From positions 23,626,571-23,690,570 of the forward strand of contig CM060107.1 in NCBI GenBank assembly GCA_030522415.1: a DNA stretch of 64,000 nucleotides, read 5' to 3'. The notes beneath the pieces are model-generated. The model was not told the DNA's origin. It saw only the letters and a list, made by a program, of their open reading frames with translations, and searched no databases. Within the stretch, counting starts at the first letter, position 1, and each line of letters opens with the position of its first letter. The DNA is from Channallabes apus. Lineage: Eukaryota; Chordata; Actinopteri; Siluriformes; Clariidae. The position numbers were made by a program, and so were the translations under genes. Shown piece after piece: positions 34,740-47,659 of this stretch.

Positions 34740-36660
34740 AAGCTTCGCCCCCGAAAGCGAACCTCAGGTCTTTTCCTGTGTTGTGGCAATATTTTTATAT
34801 GAAAGTAAGCGTCCTTCAATCAATTGTCACAAATCAATCGCTCGGTAGGATTTGAGAGCAATCACTTTGACATTTCAAATTTTTTGAAACTGTATTTCTT
34901 TATTTTAGATAGCAGTACAGCCCGCGAAATCTAAATCTGGGTTGTTAGTGGTTCGGCGTCCTGGAATATGGCAGGATCTGACCGAATGACTAACGTGTCG
35001 TCGGAGACCGGTGTTATCCGAAACACCAAAGGCGGCGGAAACTGAACACCGATCCCCTGGGGGTGCCCGGGAGGGCATGCTCTTATAGGAAAGAACGTTA
35101 TGTGCCCCGGCGGCGTACTTGGAAAGGAAGACGATGCGGCGATCTGATCCTCTAGAGGCGGCCTGTGAGGGGCGGCGAGCCATACCCCAGTCCTTAGGGG
35201 GTGGTGCCCGGCTACTGACGCTCTCCTTTTGTGCTTCTCGTCTGGCGAGAATCAGATCTGGTCAAGGCTGGGTGGCCGACGGCCTCGACTCCTGAGCACG
35301 GCGTGGGAGGAATTTCCCAAAAGCCTGAGGGTTAGACGGGGGCATCAAGGAGAAAGGATCAATCATTGTCTTTGATGCCTGTCAGATTTAGCCATAGGTG
35401 ACTTTCTGCGGACACCAAGGATGCCATAGAACGGCCGATAGCACGGGCTGTCTGCTTAGTCGCATGCAGGGACAATTCAGTAGCCCGGCGAAATTCTGTG
35501 CATGCCTCCTGATTCACAGTGCCGCTCATGCTCAAATCATTCAGCAGATCAGCCTGGTACGCCTATAAAACCGTCATGGTGTGCAAGGAAGCGCCAGCCT
35601 GACCTGCTGCTTGGAACACCTTCCCTACCAGGGTAGAAGAAGTTCTACACCGCTTGGAGGGAAGAGTTGGCTTCTTTAATGATGATGATGTTCCAGGAGA
35701 GAGATAGCCAGCCAGCGTCTGCTCTATCATGGTTTATTCCATGAACAAGATAATTCATTGTGGAGGTCATCAAAAAAGGGGAGAGAGCTGTGTTGTGGCG
35801 CCATCTCCTGGCCACCCGAAAGAAATCTGTCGTCTAATTTTGACCATTTGGGGTGAGCTTGCTCCTGTGGCCAATCAATGTGTAGTCGTTTGACTGCACT
35901 CGTTATGACTTCAAGCAACTCCTCATACTCTCGATCATCTTTAGAGGATCATTCTGAGGTAGCTACTTCCATTTCCACAGAAGCAGGAGAATGAATCTCT
36001 TCCGTACACTCACGAGAAGCACCGGACTGCGCCCGTGAAGTGGAAGGAGAGACTTTGTGATCGGGGGAGAGGTCGAGAGAAAGGAGGGACTCCGTCTCTC
36101 GTGCCTCAGACAGATCAACTTGTGATCCCCAAGAATGCAGCGCGGCTTGTGGTTCCCTAAAGAACGCGAGGCGTGCGTGGAGCATTTTCATCGGGAGATT
36201 ATCACAGTGCTCACACTCTGTTTTTAGTCCATGGAGAGCGTGGCTCTCACCCAAACATTCAAAAACAGAGGATATGTGACTCGCCTTCCGAAAGAAGATT
36301 TTTGCAAGGGCATCTAATTCTAAACTCCGCCATTATTCTGGTGAGTTTTATGCTTTCTTTCTCTGTTTTAAATGTATTTTATGCTTGCTGCACACGCGCT
36401 TTCACAATGTCGATGAAGACAAATGATCTGAGGAATGTTTCCGAGTCACTACTATTTACTATGATCTGAGGTTTGTCTCTGGCTCACTAGTATTTATAAC
36501 CTGCAGCTGCATCTAATCAGATGACGTCACCTGACTGGGGTTATATAAGCCAAAATTTGGCATGTTTGATACACACATGCTTCACAACCGGCAACATGAC
36601 AAGATGTTTCCCATAGCGTTTTCACGCAGCATCGAGTGTAACCTTTGAAAGGGAACGTTG
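34740..36660 (-). mobile_element. DIRS-like retrotransposon fragment, copy A
   Basis: A minus-strand copy shares its leader and gag with the DIRS copy at 57706. The leader (near 36300-36660) contains GTTCCCTTTC and a GATGCTGCGT-type block common to both. The left boundary is uncertain. No reverse transcriptase or tyrosine recombinase was found. Confidence 0.75.
34905..36254 (-). pseudogene. DIRS gag, broken
   Basis: Pieces at 35949-36254 (ECEHCDNLPMKMLHARLAFF) and 35727-35918 (RLHIDWPQEQAHP, KLDDRFLSGGQEMAPQ) match the gag frame at 57985-59037. Further down, shifted frames read KPTLPSK, FQAAGQAGASLHTM and ATKQTARAIGRSMASLVSAE. The open piece at 34905-35183 is a basic, Ser/Pro-rich C-terminal text. 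Several stops and frameshifts separate the pieces, so no functional product is expected. Confidence 0.8.
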
Positions 36661-37013
36661 TTTCACTGTTACTTCAAGTCAAGTGGTTTTTTTTTCTTCT
36701 TTTTTTTCTCCATTACAACCATATACAGCAGTGATAGTACATAGTGAAACTAAACATTTTTCCCGGACCATGGTGCTACTGTATAAACAACACAGAATGA
36801 CTTACTAATAAAACTACAAAGGTGCATGAGTGCAAGCACATGCAAACAAAAAGTACAATTCAATTCTAAAACACAAGAACAATGAGCAATGCAGTAGTGG
36901 CAACCAGTACCCACTCCTATGGTGAAATAAAGTTCAATCAAAAAAAGATGTCGCATTATGATATATGAGTTATATGATATATGATATATTGTATTGTATA
37001 CTGTATATGATAT
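36661..37013. other. Interval without recognised features
   Basis: AT-rich DNA ending in an ATATGAT-type imperfect repeat at 36957-37012, just outside E2. Confidence 0.55.
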
Positions 37014-37338
37014 TACAGATGTCGCCCTTAAAACCCTGCGTGTTTTCCCGCGGGATGCCGCAATTTAGCGCGCGGCGTGCCGCGTCTTGCCGGAGGCAAC
37101 ATTCGGGAATTTTAAATAAATGTGTTGCGCTTCACTGAATATCCGCCAGATGGCGCATGGAAGGACTTTATCTAAAAGCCGGACCAAGTACAACAATGAA
37201 TGTAAGGACGCGGATGAACAGTGCTGAAGCGAACATGAATTTTATTTTATTTTATAATAGATCTTTCATGATGAATGAGTGTATATGTGCTTCACATTAT
37301 CAAACACAGGCAAAGGAGACAGAAATTATTGAGGGATC

Positions 37339-38560
37339 CACTGAAAAAAGTAAACCTAGTTTAATGTGTTTTTTTTCTCATTTCATTAGTAAAAAAAATA
37401 ATTTACTCTTTTTAACTGAAGTGTCTAATTTATGCTTATGGGTGAATCTTTTTTTTTTTTTTTTTTTTTTTTAGTATAATGCTGTTTACAGCAGGAAACC
37501 AAAGTGAAATATTTCATTTTGATCAAGGTACTCTTATTAGGTTGAGTGTGATTTGCGCATGCGCAGTCTTTAGACCATAGTTTTGCCGGTATAATTTTAT
37601 TTCCGCCTCAAACCGGAGCATGACGTTGAAACAAGTAAGGAAGGATATCAGAACCTGTATTTCAGTTACTGTTAGTTAAAGCCCCTGATTAAACTTAAAT
37701 CTAATCCATTCACAAAGGACATTTCTGCTTCAAACCGTGTCTCATGACCTCATGACGCAGCATTTTCACGGACTGAATCACATGCGGGTGGAGATTCTCA
37801 AAGAAAACTCCTTTAAACCAGGTAAGAAAGCAAACTCATGTCATTTCTATGTTAAATGTATCTCTTCTATGAGCAAATTCATGATTTATGTCAGGAACAA
37901 CTACTTTGTAGATTGAGTTTTGTGTCCGTGTTTGCTACTGTAGCTAAAACCACCTATATTACCTGCATTAGCATTAGCTAACTAACGTGGTGATTTTCAA
38001 AAACACCGGAGTTTATACAGTAAGTCAGCGGCGCCGAAGAAAATAATTATATTTAAGTACCGTTGGTTAACGATGTAAAAATTAATAGGAAAGTGACGTA
38101 AACATAGAACAAGCTAATTTGGAGTGAGTGCTGTTTGTAGTGTACTGCTTTCTATACTTTATACACACTGTAATTAAGATTTGCTAACATAAGAACTTGA
38201 GCCAGTCCAATTTTTGTTTTTACCTTTTTTTTTTTTTTTTTAAAGATCAGTAATGAGTTTCTGAGAATTATATCTGCTCCACTTCAAGCAAGATTACTGG
38301 TTTCCTTGGACAAGCAACACTACAAAATAATTGAGATCATCAGAAACTAGGGAGGAACCCGTCAGAGAGAAGACCAGAGATATGATCTTCATCTTCAAGT
38401 TCTTGATCTGGTATGTATGGTACGGTTCAGGACCAGGGAGGGAGCCGGAGACAGCAGAACAAAGAGATGATATTGCCAGCACCAGCACAGGGAGCACAGT
38501 TTTTAGTTTAGATCTCATGTTTACATTTTATTGTATGTTGATGGCTTGACTGTAAACAAC
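37339..38560 (+). mobile_element. EnSpm-like 5' fragment, copy B
   Basis: It begins CACTGAAAAAAGTAAACC and matches the first 290 bp of EnSpm copy C (59081-59370), including the shared T-run, the TAGTATAATGCT block and the TGCGCATGCGCA promoter motif. A donor-like site (CAAGTAAGG) follows near 37635. An exon-like block at 38255-38530 contains a broken reading frame. The matching CAGTG right end was not found, so the element is truncated. Confidence 0.75.
37554..37565. promoter_or_regulatory. NRF1-type palindrome in EnSpm 5' region (copy B)
   Basis: The 12-mer TGCGCATGCGCA is a perfect consensus-like NRF1 site. It lies about 215 bp inside the EnSpm end and about 70 bp before a splice donor, consistent with a promoter. 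The same 12-mer sits at the same place in EnSpm copy C. Confidence 0.6.
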
Positions 38561-38980
38561 AAACAATGCAATAAATGTATAAAAAAATATATATATTTAT
38601 TGTCTCTTTCCAGGACCAGGCATATCGTTCAATTATTTTTTGGCCAAATAGGCAGTCGTAACAAGAGGTGAGGGCGCGCGCGTCATCACATGTGCTTAGC
38701 CGACTCTGCGTAAACTTAAACTGCGTAAACCGTAAACTTCAATATACATAGACGTTTATATTTTTGTTTATTTGTATATGTATGTTATTAATTTTACTTT
38801 TTTAGAGATTGTATGTGCGTGCACGGAGAGTATGTGTTGATAAGTTTATAAGTGTATCAGAAAGCATTAAAATGTTCATTTGAATTAAAATGACACACAC
38901 ACGTCTGTGTATAAAGTATATCAATTACATATATATCAATTTCATTAGTTCGTTCATTCTATTTGAAGCTTCGGATGTTT

Positions 38981-40126
38981 TTTTTTTTTTGGTTTGGTTA
39001 GATTAGTTCTGAACTCGCTTCCGTGAAACTATCGCTAAAACAATGTACTGAGCCCTCCTGAGGATATAAAGCTTTATTATTGTGTTTGAATAAATATTCA
39101 GATCTACCACAGCAGGTAATAAACTATGGTGTGTCATAACCGAAGCAAACACCACGATTATGCCTCGTTTCGTTCGACGGGAACGTGGTTCACTTGGCCG
39201 CGGTGTATTATAAACCTGTGGAATGTTTCACTGTTTATGCTCACATAAGAGGAACAAAAGCTCAATGAGGACTAAACCAATGATTTCGGTAACTCCACTG
39301 AGTGTAACATCTGCATAGTGACACTGAACATCTTCACTTTTCCGTTTACCTCTGAAAAAAAAGCTGTATTTTGTTTGTTTATATTTAGAGTTTTTATAAC
39401 AGTAGAACAAGTACCCGCGCGCACGCACACACATAGACACACACACACAGACACACACATAGACACACACACATAGACACACACACATAGACACACACAC
39501 ACACACACACACTCCCCTGAGCCCTCGGGAAACATCCAATCACCGTCGGTATACAAATGAGTCAAGACGTAGCCTAACGTGGTGTCGTGTCGGATTTCAG
39601 TGGTCACGGAGTGGGAAGACTTTGAAGAAGCTGCAGTGACAGTGAACAGCTGAACAACTTCACTTTTCCGTTTACCTCTGAGGAAAAAAAGCTGTATTTT
39701 GTTTGTTTATATCTAGAATTTTTATAGTAGTAAGAGAGAGTTATAGTTTGGTCTGTACTGTTGTTCGCACCCTTGTAGAGAATAAATAAATGAATAACAC
39801 CTTCATATCCCCTCTCAAGAGTGTCATAGTCCATTGTTAGTTTTAATGATCTGGCTGAAACTAATTATCACTACATAAGTACCCTAACACCATTGATCAT
39901 GAGTCTCAGCTGAACCTAATTCTATACTTGTAACAGAAAATGTAGATGCAGATTCCAAATGTGTATTTATATAATAGATAGATAGATAGATGTGTGTGTG
40001 TGTGTGTGTGTGGGGGGGGGCTCTACGCAGGGGCAAGAGAGGGCAGCGCACCCTTAAATGTCTGCACATGTTAATATATTCCTAAAATGTATATATTACA
40101 AGTTGATGAACTGATCTGCGGTAGCG
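38981..40126. repeat. 1.1 kb duplicated block, copy 1
   Basis: It is almost identical to 42706-43829, from GGTTTGGTTAGATTAGTTCT to GATCTGCGGTAGCG. Differences are mainly (CA)n and (GATA)n length and a 10 bp indel near 39641. Inside each copy a unit of about 75 bp (CTTCACTTTTCCGTTTACCT onward) occurs twice, at 39332-39408 and 39658-39735. No gene was recognised; long cysteine-valine frames come from the (CA)n tract at 39424-39513. Confidence 0.93.
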
Positions 40127-41305
40127 ATGACGTCACAGTCCGACAGCTTTAGAATGATGTTTGATCAGGTCTACTGTATATTCTGAACATAGAACTGCAA
40201 AATGTCTGATACAGTACTTTGGGGGAAACAAAGACTTAAACTGTTAAGTAATAACATTATTAATAACAAATATGTAATAGTTTTGATATTTGAAAATTTT
40301 TTATTTTAATGTAAAAGGACTATAGATAGAGACTTATAAGCAGCTGGTGTATCCGGGTTGTTTAATGAACTTTAAGCAAAAAGACAACATGTATTCATCT
40401 GTTTTATATAAATTACTGTTTTAACTTTGACTAGTTTTGGAAGAATAAATTGAATTGTTAAAGTCATGTTTTGCGTGTTTTAATTTTGAGGGATTGTTTG
40501 GGTATTTAAAAATTGTTTAGTTGAACCAACAACTTCAATGGGCAAAAAATGGGACACAACTTTGTTTTAAATAGTCAAAGAGTTGGGCTGAAAATAATAA
40601 TAATAATTATTGATCATAGAAACAAATGAAACCAGTTAAACACTTGATTATATGTATTTGTGTTTGTGATTGTGACCCATAATGATTTTTTCTCAGTATA
40701 AATAAATGTTTTGGGTTTTAAGAACTCCAAAAGAGCAACGACAAACTTGGTATTCTCCATTGAGGTTTCTCACCTTCCACTCCTGAGTAGGACATGGTGT
40801 TAATTGCTCTGTGTGTGCGTGTGTGTTTTTGGCGGGGGGATGGGTGTGTGTGTGTTTTCGGCTGTTCAGCAGTTCTAAACACAAGCACAGTTTTTGTCCT
40901 TAACTAAAATACTTCAATACGTTAATAATGAATTTATTTTGTTGAATAAGGTAATAAGCGATATTTAAACCAAACTAGTAAGTTAAGTAAGTGTTCCATA
41001 CATTAAAGTACTGTGTATAACCAAGTGCCCTAGCAAACACAGTTACAGTACAGTTTACAGTACAAACAGAGTGTGTGCGCTGGGGGGATTGGAAGGTGTG
41101 TGAGAATACTCATTTACAAGACAAAAGACGGTCAGAGGCAGCGCCGTTCTAGACCAGACAACACGGGGTGGGGGGAGGGGGGCATCATGTTCGAGCACTG
41201 TTTTTACCTGGCCTTACTGTATAGTAACAGTATTGTATTTGCTGAATTGTGTTGAGGCACGCAAACCCCCAGACCACAATAAGGTGGCAATCCCTCAGGG
41301 GGAAA

Positions 41306-41404
<99 letters not shown>

Positions 41405-41988
41405 AAATATCCTTAATCCAGATTTTATCAATGACATAACATTTATCTAAGCTGGATGGTCAAATTCTCAAAAACGTTTAACCTAAAGTAAGACTTAACA
41501 CACCATAACTAAAATATTTACAAAACTGAAAGGTTGTCTTATGAATAATAAAAAATACAAACTAAATTAAAACAGATGGGCTGTTGAACAGATCATAATA
41601 TGTTTTATGTTTTATGATTATAAATGATATATGGGTTGATTTTAGAAAGGCTAAATCAAATAGCTAGTTTTGGTAATGTCAGTCCAGTAACTATACTATG
41701 TAAAAGTAATTATAATATGAATTAATTAAGGGCAGGACCTAACCTAATGTTAATAATTTACACCATGATAACATTAGTATTCATGTTTTTGTATTTTTGT
41801 ATTAACATTTTAAATGTTCAAATGAACATTTCAGAGTATATAATTTGTCGTGTCATCTGTGATTGAGACCCATGAGTTAAATTGAAATATTTTTTATAGG
41901 TAGTAAGCTAGGTTTTAGTAACCTGCTTTAGTAATGGGCTCTAAAAGACAATGGAACATTACAGAACGTGCGAGTTGACGCCCATGCA
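40127..41988. other. Interval without recognised genes; (A)n(TA)n at 41308-41402
   Basis: It holds a 30 bp A-run directly followed by a 60 bp TA run. No transposon end or coding block was identified. Confidence 0.6.
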
Positions 41989-42027
41989 CAGATTAAAATG
42001 TTCATTTGAATTAAAATGACACACGCA

Positions 42028-42031
42028 TGTC

Positions 42032-42126
<95 letters not shown>
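42028..42126. repeat. (GT)n(TA)n microsatellite
   Basis: A compound repeat lies between a 42 bp block repeated from 38868-38910 and the EnSpm-like fragment. It probably expanded after duplication. Confidence 0.9.
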
Positions 42127-42129
<3 letters not shown>

Positions 42130-42420
42130 CTAAAAAATGCTGGGTTAAAAACAATCTGGGTTGTTTTTAACCCAGCTGCTGGGTAAATATAGGACTAACT
42201 AAATGCTGGGTTAATTTAACCCAGCAAGATGGGTTAAATATTCAATCCAAATGCTAGGTCATATTTAACTATAATGCTGGGTTAATTCTACCACATAAAT
42301 GGTTCAAATGTTCTACCCATATGTTTGGGGTTTGTTGGTTCATTTTAACTGGAATGTTGGGTTAATTCTACCTCACAAATAGGTTATTATTATTTTCATG
42401 TTTTACAGTGAATCTGTAAA
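42127..42420. mobile_element. Fragment of a TGGGTTA-rich EnSpm-like element
   Basis: The text ACCCTAAAAAATGCTGGGTT followed by repeated GGGTTAA and AACCCAGC motifs resembles a common teleost EnSpm-type end, normally starting CACTCTAAAAAATGC. The terminal bases are replaced by the microsatellite. It lies between the two halves of a region duplicated from 38.87-40.13 kb. The right end was not found. Confidence 0.55.
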
Positions 42421-42705
42421 AAAAACACCCATGTCTATTAAACAGTTAAATAATTTTGATATACTTGCCTATTACAAAAAAACATACATATATGCAATAA
42501 ACACCATCCTATTACATGTTCTTAGAAAAAAATATTTATTTTTCAAAAGCACAAGAACAGATAATCAACAGCGACATCATTACTATACTATCATTGATAA
42601 GGGCGGGATGGAGTAATTGCACAAATAGACTGAGGCAGCTTCTACAGAGCAGGATCTCTCTGTGACTTCAGATATCTTTTCTGAAGAACAAAACTATCCA
42701 GCTAT

Positions 42706-43158
42706 TTTTTTTTTGGTTTGGTTAGATTAGTTCTGAACTCGCTTCCGTGAAACTATCGCTAAAACAATGTACTGAGCCCTCCTGAGGATATAAAGCTTTA
42801 TTATTGTGTTTGAATAAATATTCAGATCTACCACAGCAGGTAATAAACTATGGTGTCATAAGCGAAGCAAACACCACGATTATGCCTCGTTTCGTTCGAC
42901 GGGAACGTGGTTCACTTGGCCGCGGTGTATTATAAACCTGTGGAATGTTTCACTGTTTATGCTCACATAAGAGGAACAAAAGCTCAATGAGGACTAAACC
43001 AATGATTTCGGTAACTCCACTGAGTGTAACATCTGCATAGTGACACTGAACATCTTCACTTTTCCGTTTACCTCTTAAAAAAAAGCTGTATTTTGTTTGT
43101 TTATATTTAGAGTTTTTATAACAGTAGAACAAGTACCCGCGCGCACGCACACACATAG

Positions 43159-43224
<66 letters not shown>

Positions 43225-43829
43225 ACACACTCCCCTGAGCCCTCGGGAAACATCCAATCACCGTCGGTATACAAATGAGTCAAGACGTAGCCTAACGTGG
43301 TGTCGTGTCGGATTTCAGTGGTCACGGAGTGGGAAGACTTTGAAGAAGCTGCAGTGACAGCTGAACAACTTCACTTTTCCGTTTACCTCTGAGGAAAAAA
43401 AGCTGTATTTTGTTTGTTTATATCTAGAATTTTTATAGTAGTAAGAGAGAGTTATAGTTTGGTCTGTACTGTTGTTCGCACCCTTGTAGAGAATAAATAA
43501 ATGAATAACACCTTCATATCCCCTCTCAAGAGTGTCATAGTCCATTGTTAGTTTTAATGATCTGGCTGAAACTAATTATCACTACATAAGTACCCTAACA
43601 CCATTGATCATGAGTCTCAGCTGAACCTAATTCTATACTTATAACAGAAAATGTAGATGCAGATTCCAAATGTGTATTTATATAATAGATAGATAGATAG
43701 ATAGATAGATGTGTGTGTGTAGGCTCTACGCAGGGGCAAGAGAGGGCAGCGCACCCTTAAATGTCTGCACATGTTAATATATTCCTAAAATGTATATATT
43801 ACAAGTTGATAAACTGATCTGCGGTAGCG
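42706..43829. repeat. 1.1 kb duplicated block, copy 2
   Basis: It is in the same orientation as copy 1. A more diverged partial echo of its CA-tract and following 60 bp (CCTTGAGCCCTGCG to GGTCACGG) occurs again at about 43860-43965. Confidence 0.93.
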
Positions 43830-43965
43830 GAAAAATCCGCTGAAATAGGACAGGCACACTAACCCGCACACACACACATACACACGCGCGCGCACACACA
43901 CACACACAGACACACCTCCCTTGAGCCCTGCGTCTGTCGGATTTCAGCGGTCACGGAAAGAGTTT

Positions 43966-45160
43966 GAAGCAGTTTATATATGAATCTAAGCTTGAACTTA
44001 TCAGCATTGTAAATATATAATACTTTTCAAATAAAATCGCTATTACTTTGACCCTGAAGTTTAGTTTAGCACACACACAAAAACAGAAAAGTCATTTCTG
44101 GTAAATCAACGGAATGTGTAGTTTATTTACAGTAATTCATTAAAAAATGAATATACATTGTACAGTACACGGTAAACACGGGAAAGATTACAAAATGAAA
44201 AAACAAACAGTGTCTACTTTATAAACAGCTTAGTATGTGCGTCGAGATGCTGAAATCCCTTGCATGTTTTTGCTTCCAAGTGGAGAGATATTTGACCGAT
44301 AGCCTAGAACAAAAGATCTATAGGTGTGATCACAACCCCCTCCGACCGACCGTGCCATCAATCACTGACCACCTCAGAAGTTCCCTCCAATGTATGGCTG
44401 CAATACTTGTTTTGCAAGTATTTTTAACACCATTCAAAGGCTTCAAAGGGGCAGTTATCGGCTATGACACGTTGAAGGAGAACTTAATAGTTCTCAAAAA
44501 TAGTGTAAATGTCTGCAACAATCACTAACCATTAAAATGTTTTTTTTTTGTAATTAAACACGAAAATATTAATTATATTTCCATATATATACATACACAC
44601 ACACACACACACAAGGGCGTAGGTTTGCTACCTATGACTCCAACTAATACCCCATCCCCCAATCCCCTTTTTTCCCCAATATCTTATTTTGTATTCAACA
44701 AAATAAAGAAAATCATTAAAGTTTGGATCCACTTAAGGAGTAAATAGTGAGTAAAGTTTTTTTGGGGGTGAACAATGGCTTTGACCCTAACTCTTCCCCT
44801 CTGACTGCACTAGGACCGGACAGCATTGCCACCTGATGAAATAGGGTGACAAAAAAGTGAAATGTCAGTTCAAAACTTTTGCCAAAAACACTAATGAATC
44901 ACTTACATCCTCAGCCTATCACTCCTCATAATGCTAAATATTAGTATAATCAACATGTATAATACACGCACACATATTATATGTTATATACTGTATAATC
45001 AACATTCAGATTGACCTCCTGTGAACTCGCCTCTTCACCTGAACTACAACATGGCTGATCTGCTTCTGTCCCCTAATTGAAAAACATTGAGGGATTCCTT
45101 ATGAGCATGGACAGAGAATGCCTCAGCCTATTATTGGTAACAATGTTAAATCTCAGGACA
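43966..45160. other. Interval without recognised genes
   Basis: It includes a short (CA)n at 44594-44613 and a 97-codon chance frame at 44235-44528 without family resemblance. Confidence 0.55.
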
Positions 45161-45164
45161 ACTA

Positions 45165-45465
45165 CAGTGGCTTGCAAAAGTATTCGCCCCCCGTGAACTT
45201 TTCCACATTTTGTCACATTACAGCCACAAACATGAATCAATTTTATTGGAATTCCACGTGAAAGACCAATACAAAGTGGTGTACACGCGAGAAGTGGAAC
45301 GAAAATCATACATGATTTCAAACATTTTTTTTTTTTACAAATAAATAACTGAAAAGTGAGGTGTGTGTAATTATTCAGCCCCCTTTGGTCTGAGTGCAGT
45401 CAGTTGGCCATAGACATTGCCTGATGAGTGCTAATGACTAGAGAGCACCTGTGTGTAATCTACAC
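45165..45465 (+). mobile_element. Tc1-like family 4, isolated left end
   Basis: It starts CAGTGGCTTGCAAAAGTATT after TA and matches the transposase-proximal end of Tc1 copy E (complement of 57343 downward) for about 300 bp, up to the CACCTGTGTGTAATCTA block. The transposase and the other end are missing. Confidence 0.88.
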
Positions 45466-46129
45466 TCTCTCCATCGCTGTCTGATATACAGCACAGGTGT
45501 TTAGGTTCTGTTACCTGACAAAACAGGATAAACACATGCCATTTAAACAGCAATCATTTTATTTCACTTTTTCTGAGTCTTAGTGTGCAAACCTCGAATC
45601 AAATCATTAATGTTCGCCAAGTAAGTGAATGCATTTTAAAAACTATTTTTCTGAAGTGGATTGTCTATTGGTGTCAAACTAATTATTTCATCTATATCTT
45701 TCATAAATCACACAACTAAAATATAATTAAACAGTTTATTCACCAACATTACCAAATATTTGTGACATTCACAGTCTAGATCCAAGTTGTCTTTTTAATA
45801 AAAGTGCATTCAGCTAAATTTTGCATCCATAGAAAAAAACTGCACGGCACCAGGGCCTGAAATACTTGTTTTAAACAAAATTGTGTAAAATAATAAATAA
45901 ATAAAATACAGCATTCATTTAGAAATAAAATGCAGCAGAAAATACTTTAAACAAACTGTAGAATAAACGTTAAAACGTAATAGCCCTCTGAAGCAGTGAA
46001 GTTGCAACTTTCAAATCAGCACTCTGGACTAGTGCACTTAAAAGTATGCCATTGAAACCTTAATGCATGAAAACATTTTAAGCTGAACATGTAAACACAA
46101 CATGTAAACACTTGTAGTCAAGCCAAATC
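45466..46129. other. Interval without recognised features
   Basis: AT-rich sequence that might be the 3' part of the EnSpm accessory relic that follows, but no signal decides this. Confidence 0.45.
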
Positions 46130-46330
46130 AAATGTTTTAAGATGATAACTTCATCTTTAAAGCTTGCACTTTTGGTGATAGCTTAATCCCATCAAGTTCT
46201 AGAAGAACTTTCTGAAAATAGCCTCTCCTTCAAGGATTATGGATACACCAACCGGTTCTTCCCCTTCAACAGCACGGACGACAAGGATTTTAAGAAGGTG
46301 TCACTTCGTCTGTCCCCCTGCATAAAATTT
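46130..46330 (-). pseudogene. EnSpm accessory-protein relic
   Basis: The minus strand reads ILVVRAVEGEEPVGVSIILE followed by GEAIFRKFF, then stop, then NLMGLSYHQKCKL. The VSIILEG and LMG-x-SY pattern resembles the terminal exon of EnSpm copy A (9457-9780: ISDVIIVIEG and LMGCIYSLNL). At least one stop interrupts it. The identification rests on short motifs. Confidence 0.45.
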
Positions 46331-46825
46331 ACAAGAAAATAAATCATTTATTTTGAGAAGCAAAAAAAATCTGAATTGCTTCAACCTGTGCTGACTTCAT
46401 TGAGAAAAAAATAATAATTAAAATAAATGATAATAAAAAAATGACCATCACTTCATATACTTCATATTGTTAAACTTGGGTTAAATTGCTTTAACTTGCA
46501 TCAGTAAAACATGGCATGAGATGGCTTTACAGTGTCAGGAAATCCTATGATGAATGCTGAGTTTGTATTTAAAAGGGTTAGTCCAAACATGAAAATTCGT
46601 TCAATAATTACTCATATTTATATATTCATTTGCATTTATATGCTTCTGTCCAATACAACAAACACTATATTCAAGGTATTAATAAATTGTACAATTAATA
46701 AGAAAACAATGCTTTACCAGGCAATCATCAAAGAGATCCTCTTCAGATTCACGTCTCATCTTTACGCTTTGTTTCTGTGAAAATATTTACATTGTATCAT
46801 TACATAATCTTTTATTCGTACAACT

Positions 46826-46930
46826 ACATTTAGGCCTTTATCCAAAGCAAATTACAAAAGAGGAAGGCATCAAGCATGTCAAGCAGTGCTACTAACACAA
46901 AGTTTCTGACACCGTTAGAAACAGATATTT
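46826..46930 (-). mobile_element. L2-like LINE 3' tail fragment
   Basis: The text TACATTTAGGCCTTTATCCA followed by AAAGCAAATTACAAAAGAGG is a degraded version of the tail seen at 28870-28920. Only the last 100 bp or so is present. Confidence 0.6.
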
Positions 46931-46972
46931 GCATTTCTGCTTTAATATCCGTGTTATTTATTGGTGACTTTG

Positions 46973-47658
46973 GCTGAATCCCATTTCTACCCCTTACCCC
47001 TTCACATAGCCCTACCCCTCCGTTTGGCGCGTTCACGTGAAGGGGTAGGGGTGTCTCATTTCTCTTTTGGTTGGAGGGGGAGGGGGAAGGGCCAGATAGC
47101 CCTCCAAACGAAGATTTTTCAGGACCTCACTTCAAACGAAGGGCTAAGCGAAATTTTCAACATGGCTGCTCACTGGAGCAAACAGACCCATAAATGTAAA
47201 TTTTTGCCATAAATAAAGATTTTTATGACAAGTTTTCATTATATGTATATTACCTCTAGTCTTGTGTTTGTGTTTATGGTGATGTTCTGTAAAGAAATGT
47301 TTGCAAAAAAATCGCTAAAGTTTGCTAGCGGATAGCACAGACTGCACGATATTACAAATATATATTTTTATAATTTATATTATGTATAGGGATGAAATAC
47401 GGCGCGAAAAAACTTTGGGAGTGAGTAATCTCTCTCTTATTGCAATGTGTGATAAACATCGGCGCATGTCCTTTAACGTAACATTAGGAACTAGTGACAA
47501 CGTATGATGACGTATAACAGTGTTGTAGTGGTGTCCCATTACTTAGGGGAAAAATTTAAACCCTTCCCCTTTCCACTTCGTTTCAAGGGACAAGGGGAAG
47601 GGGAAGGGGTAGGGGAAGGGGTAGGGGAAGGGGTAGAAAATAGAAATGGGATTCAGCC
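46973..47658. mobile_element. Small non-autonomous TIR element with G-rich end
   Basis: The left end GGCTGAATCCCATTTCTACC and right end TAGAAATGGGATTCAGCC form inverted repeats of about 30 bp, flanked by TTT on both sides (a possible 3 bp duplication). Inside the right end GGGGAAGGGG/TAGGGG units repeat at 47588-47637, mirrored by C-rich units at 46990-47025. There is no transposase. The superfamily is uncertain; a 3 bp duplication would suit PIF/Harbinger. Confidence 0.8.
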
Positions 47659-47659
47659 T

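Noticed and set aside
39263..39306. Possible C/D-box snoRNA (CAATGAGG to CCACTGAG)
   Set aside because: The boxes are imperfect, the span is about 40 nt, too short, and there is no terminal stem.
39228..39607. Cys-Val repeat frames of about 105 codons, again at 42950-43325
   Set aside because: They come from translation of (CA)n tracts inside the duplicated block; repeat-length change shifts the frame between copies.
44235..44528. 97-codon frame as a possible small gene
   Set aside because: No recognisable domain, no splice or promoter context, and a length expected by chance in this AT-rich DNA.
46500..46535. CAGTG as the right end of the EnSpm fragment starting at 37339
   Set aside because: Beyond the five terminal bases the two ends do not match, and no target duplication is shared.
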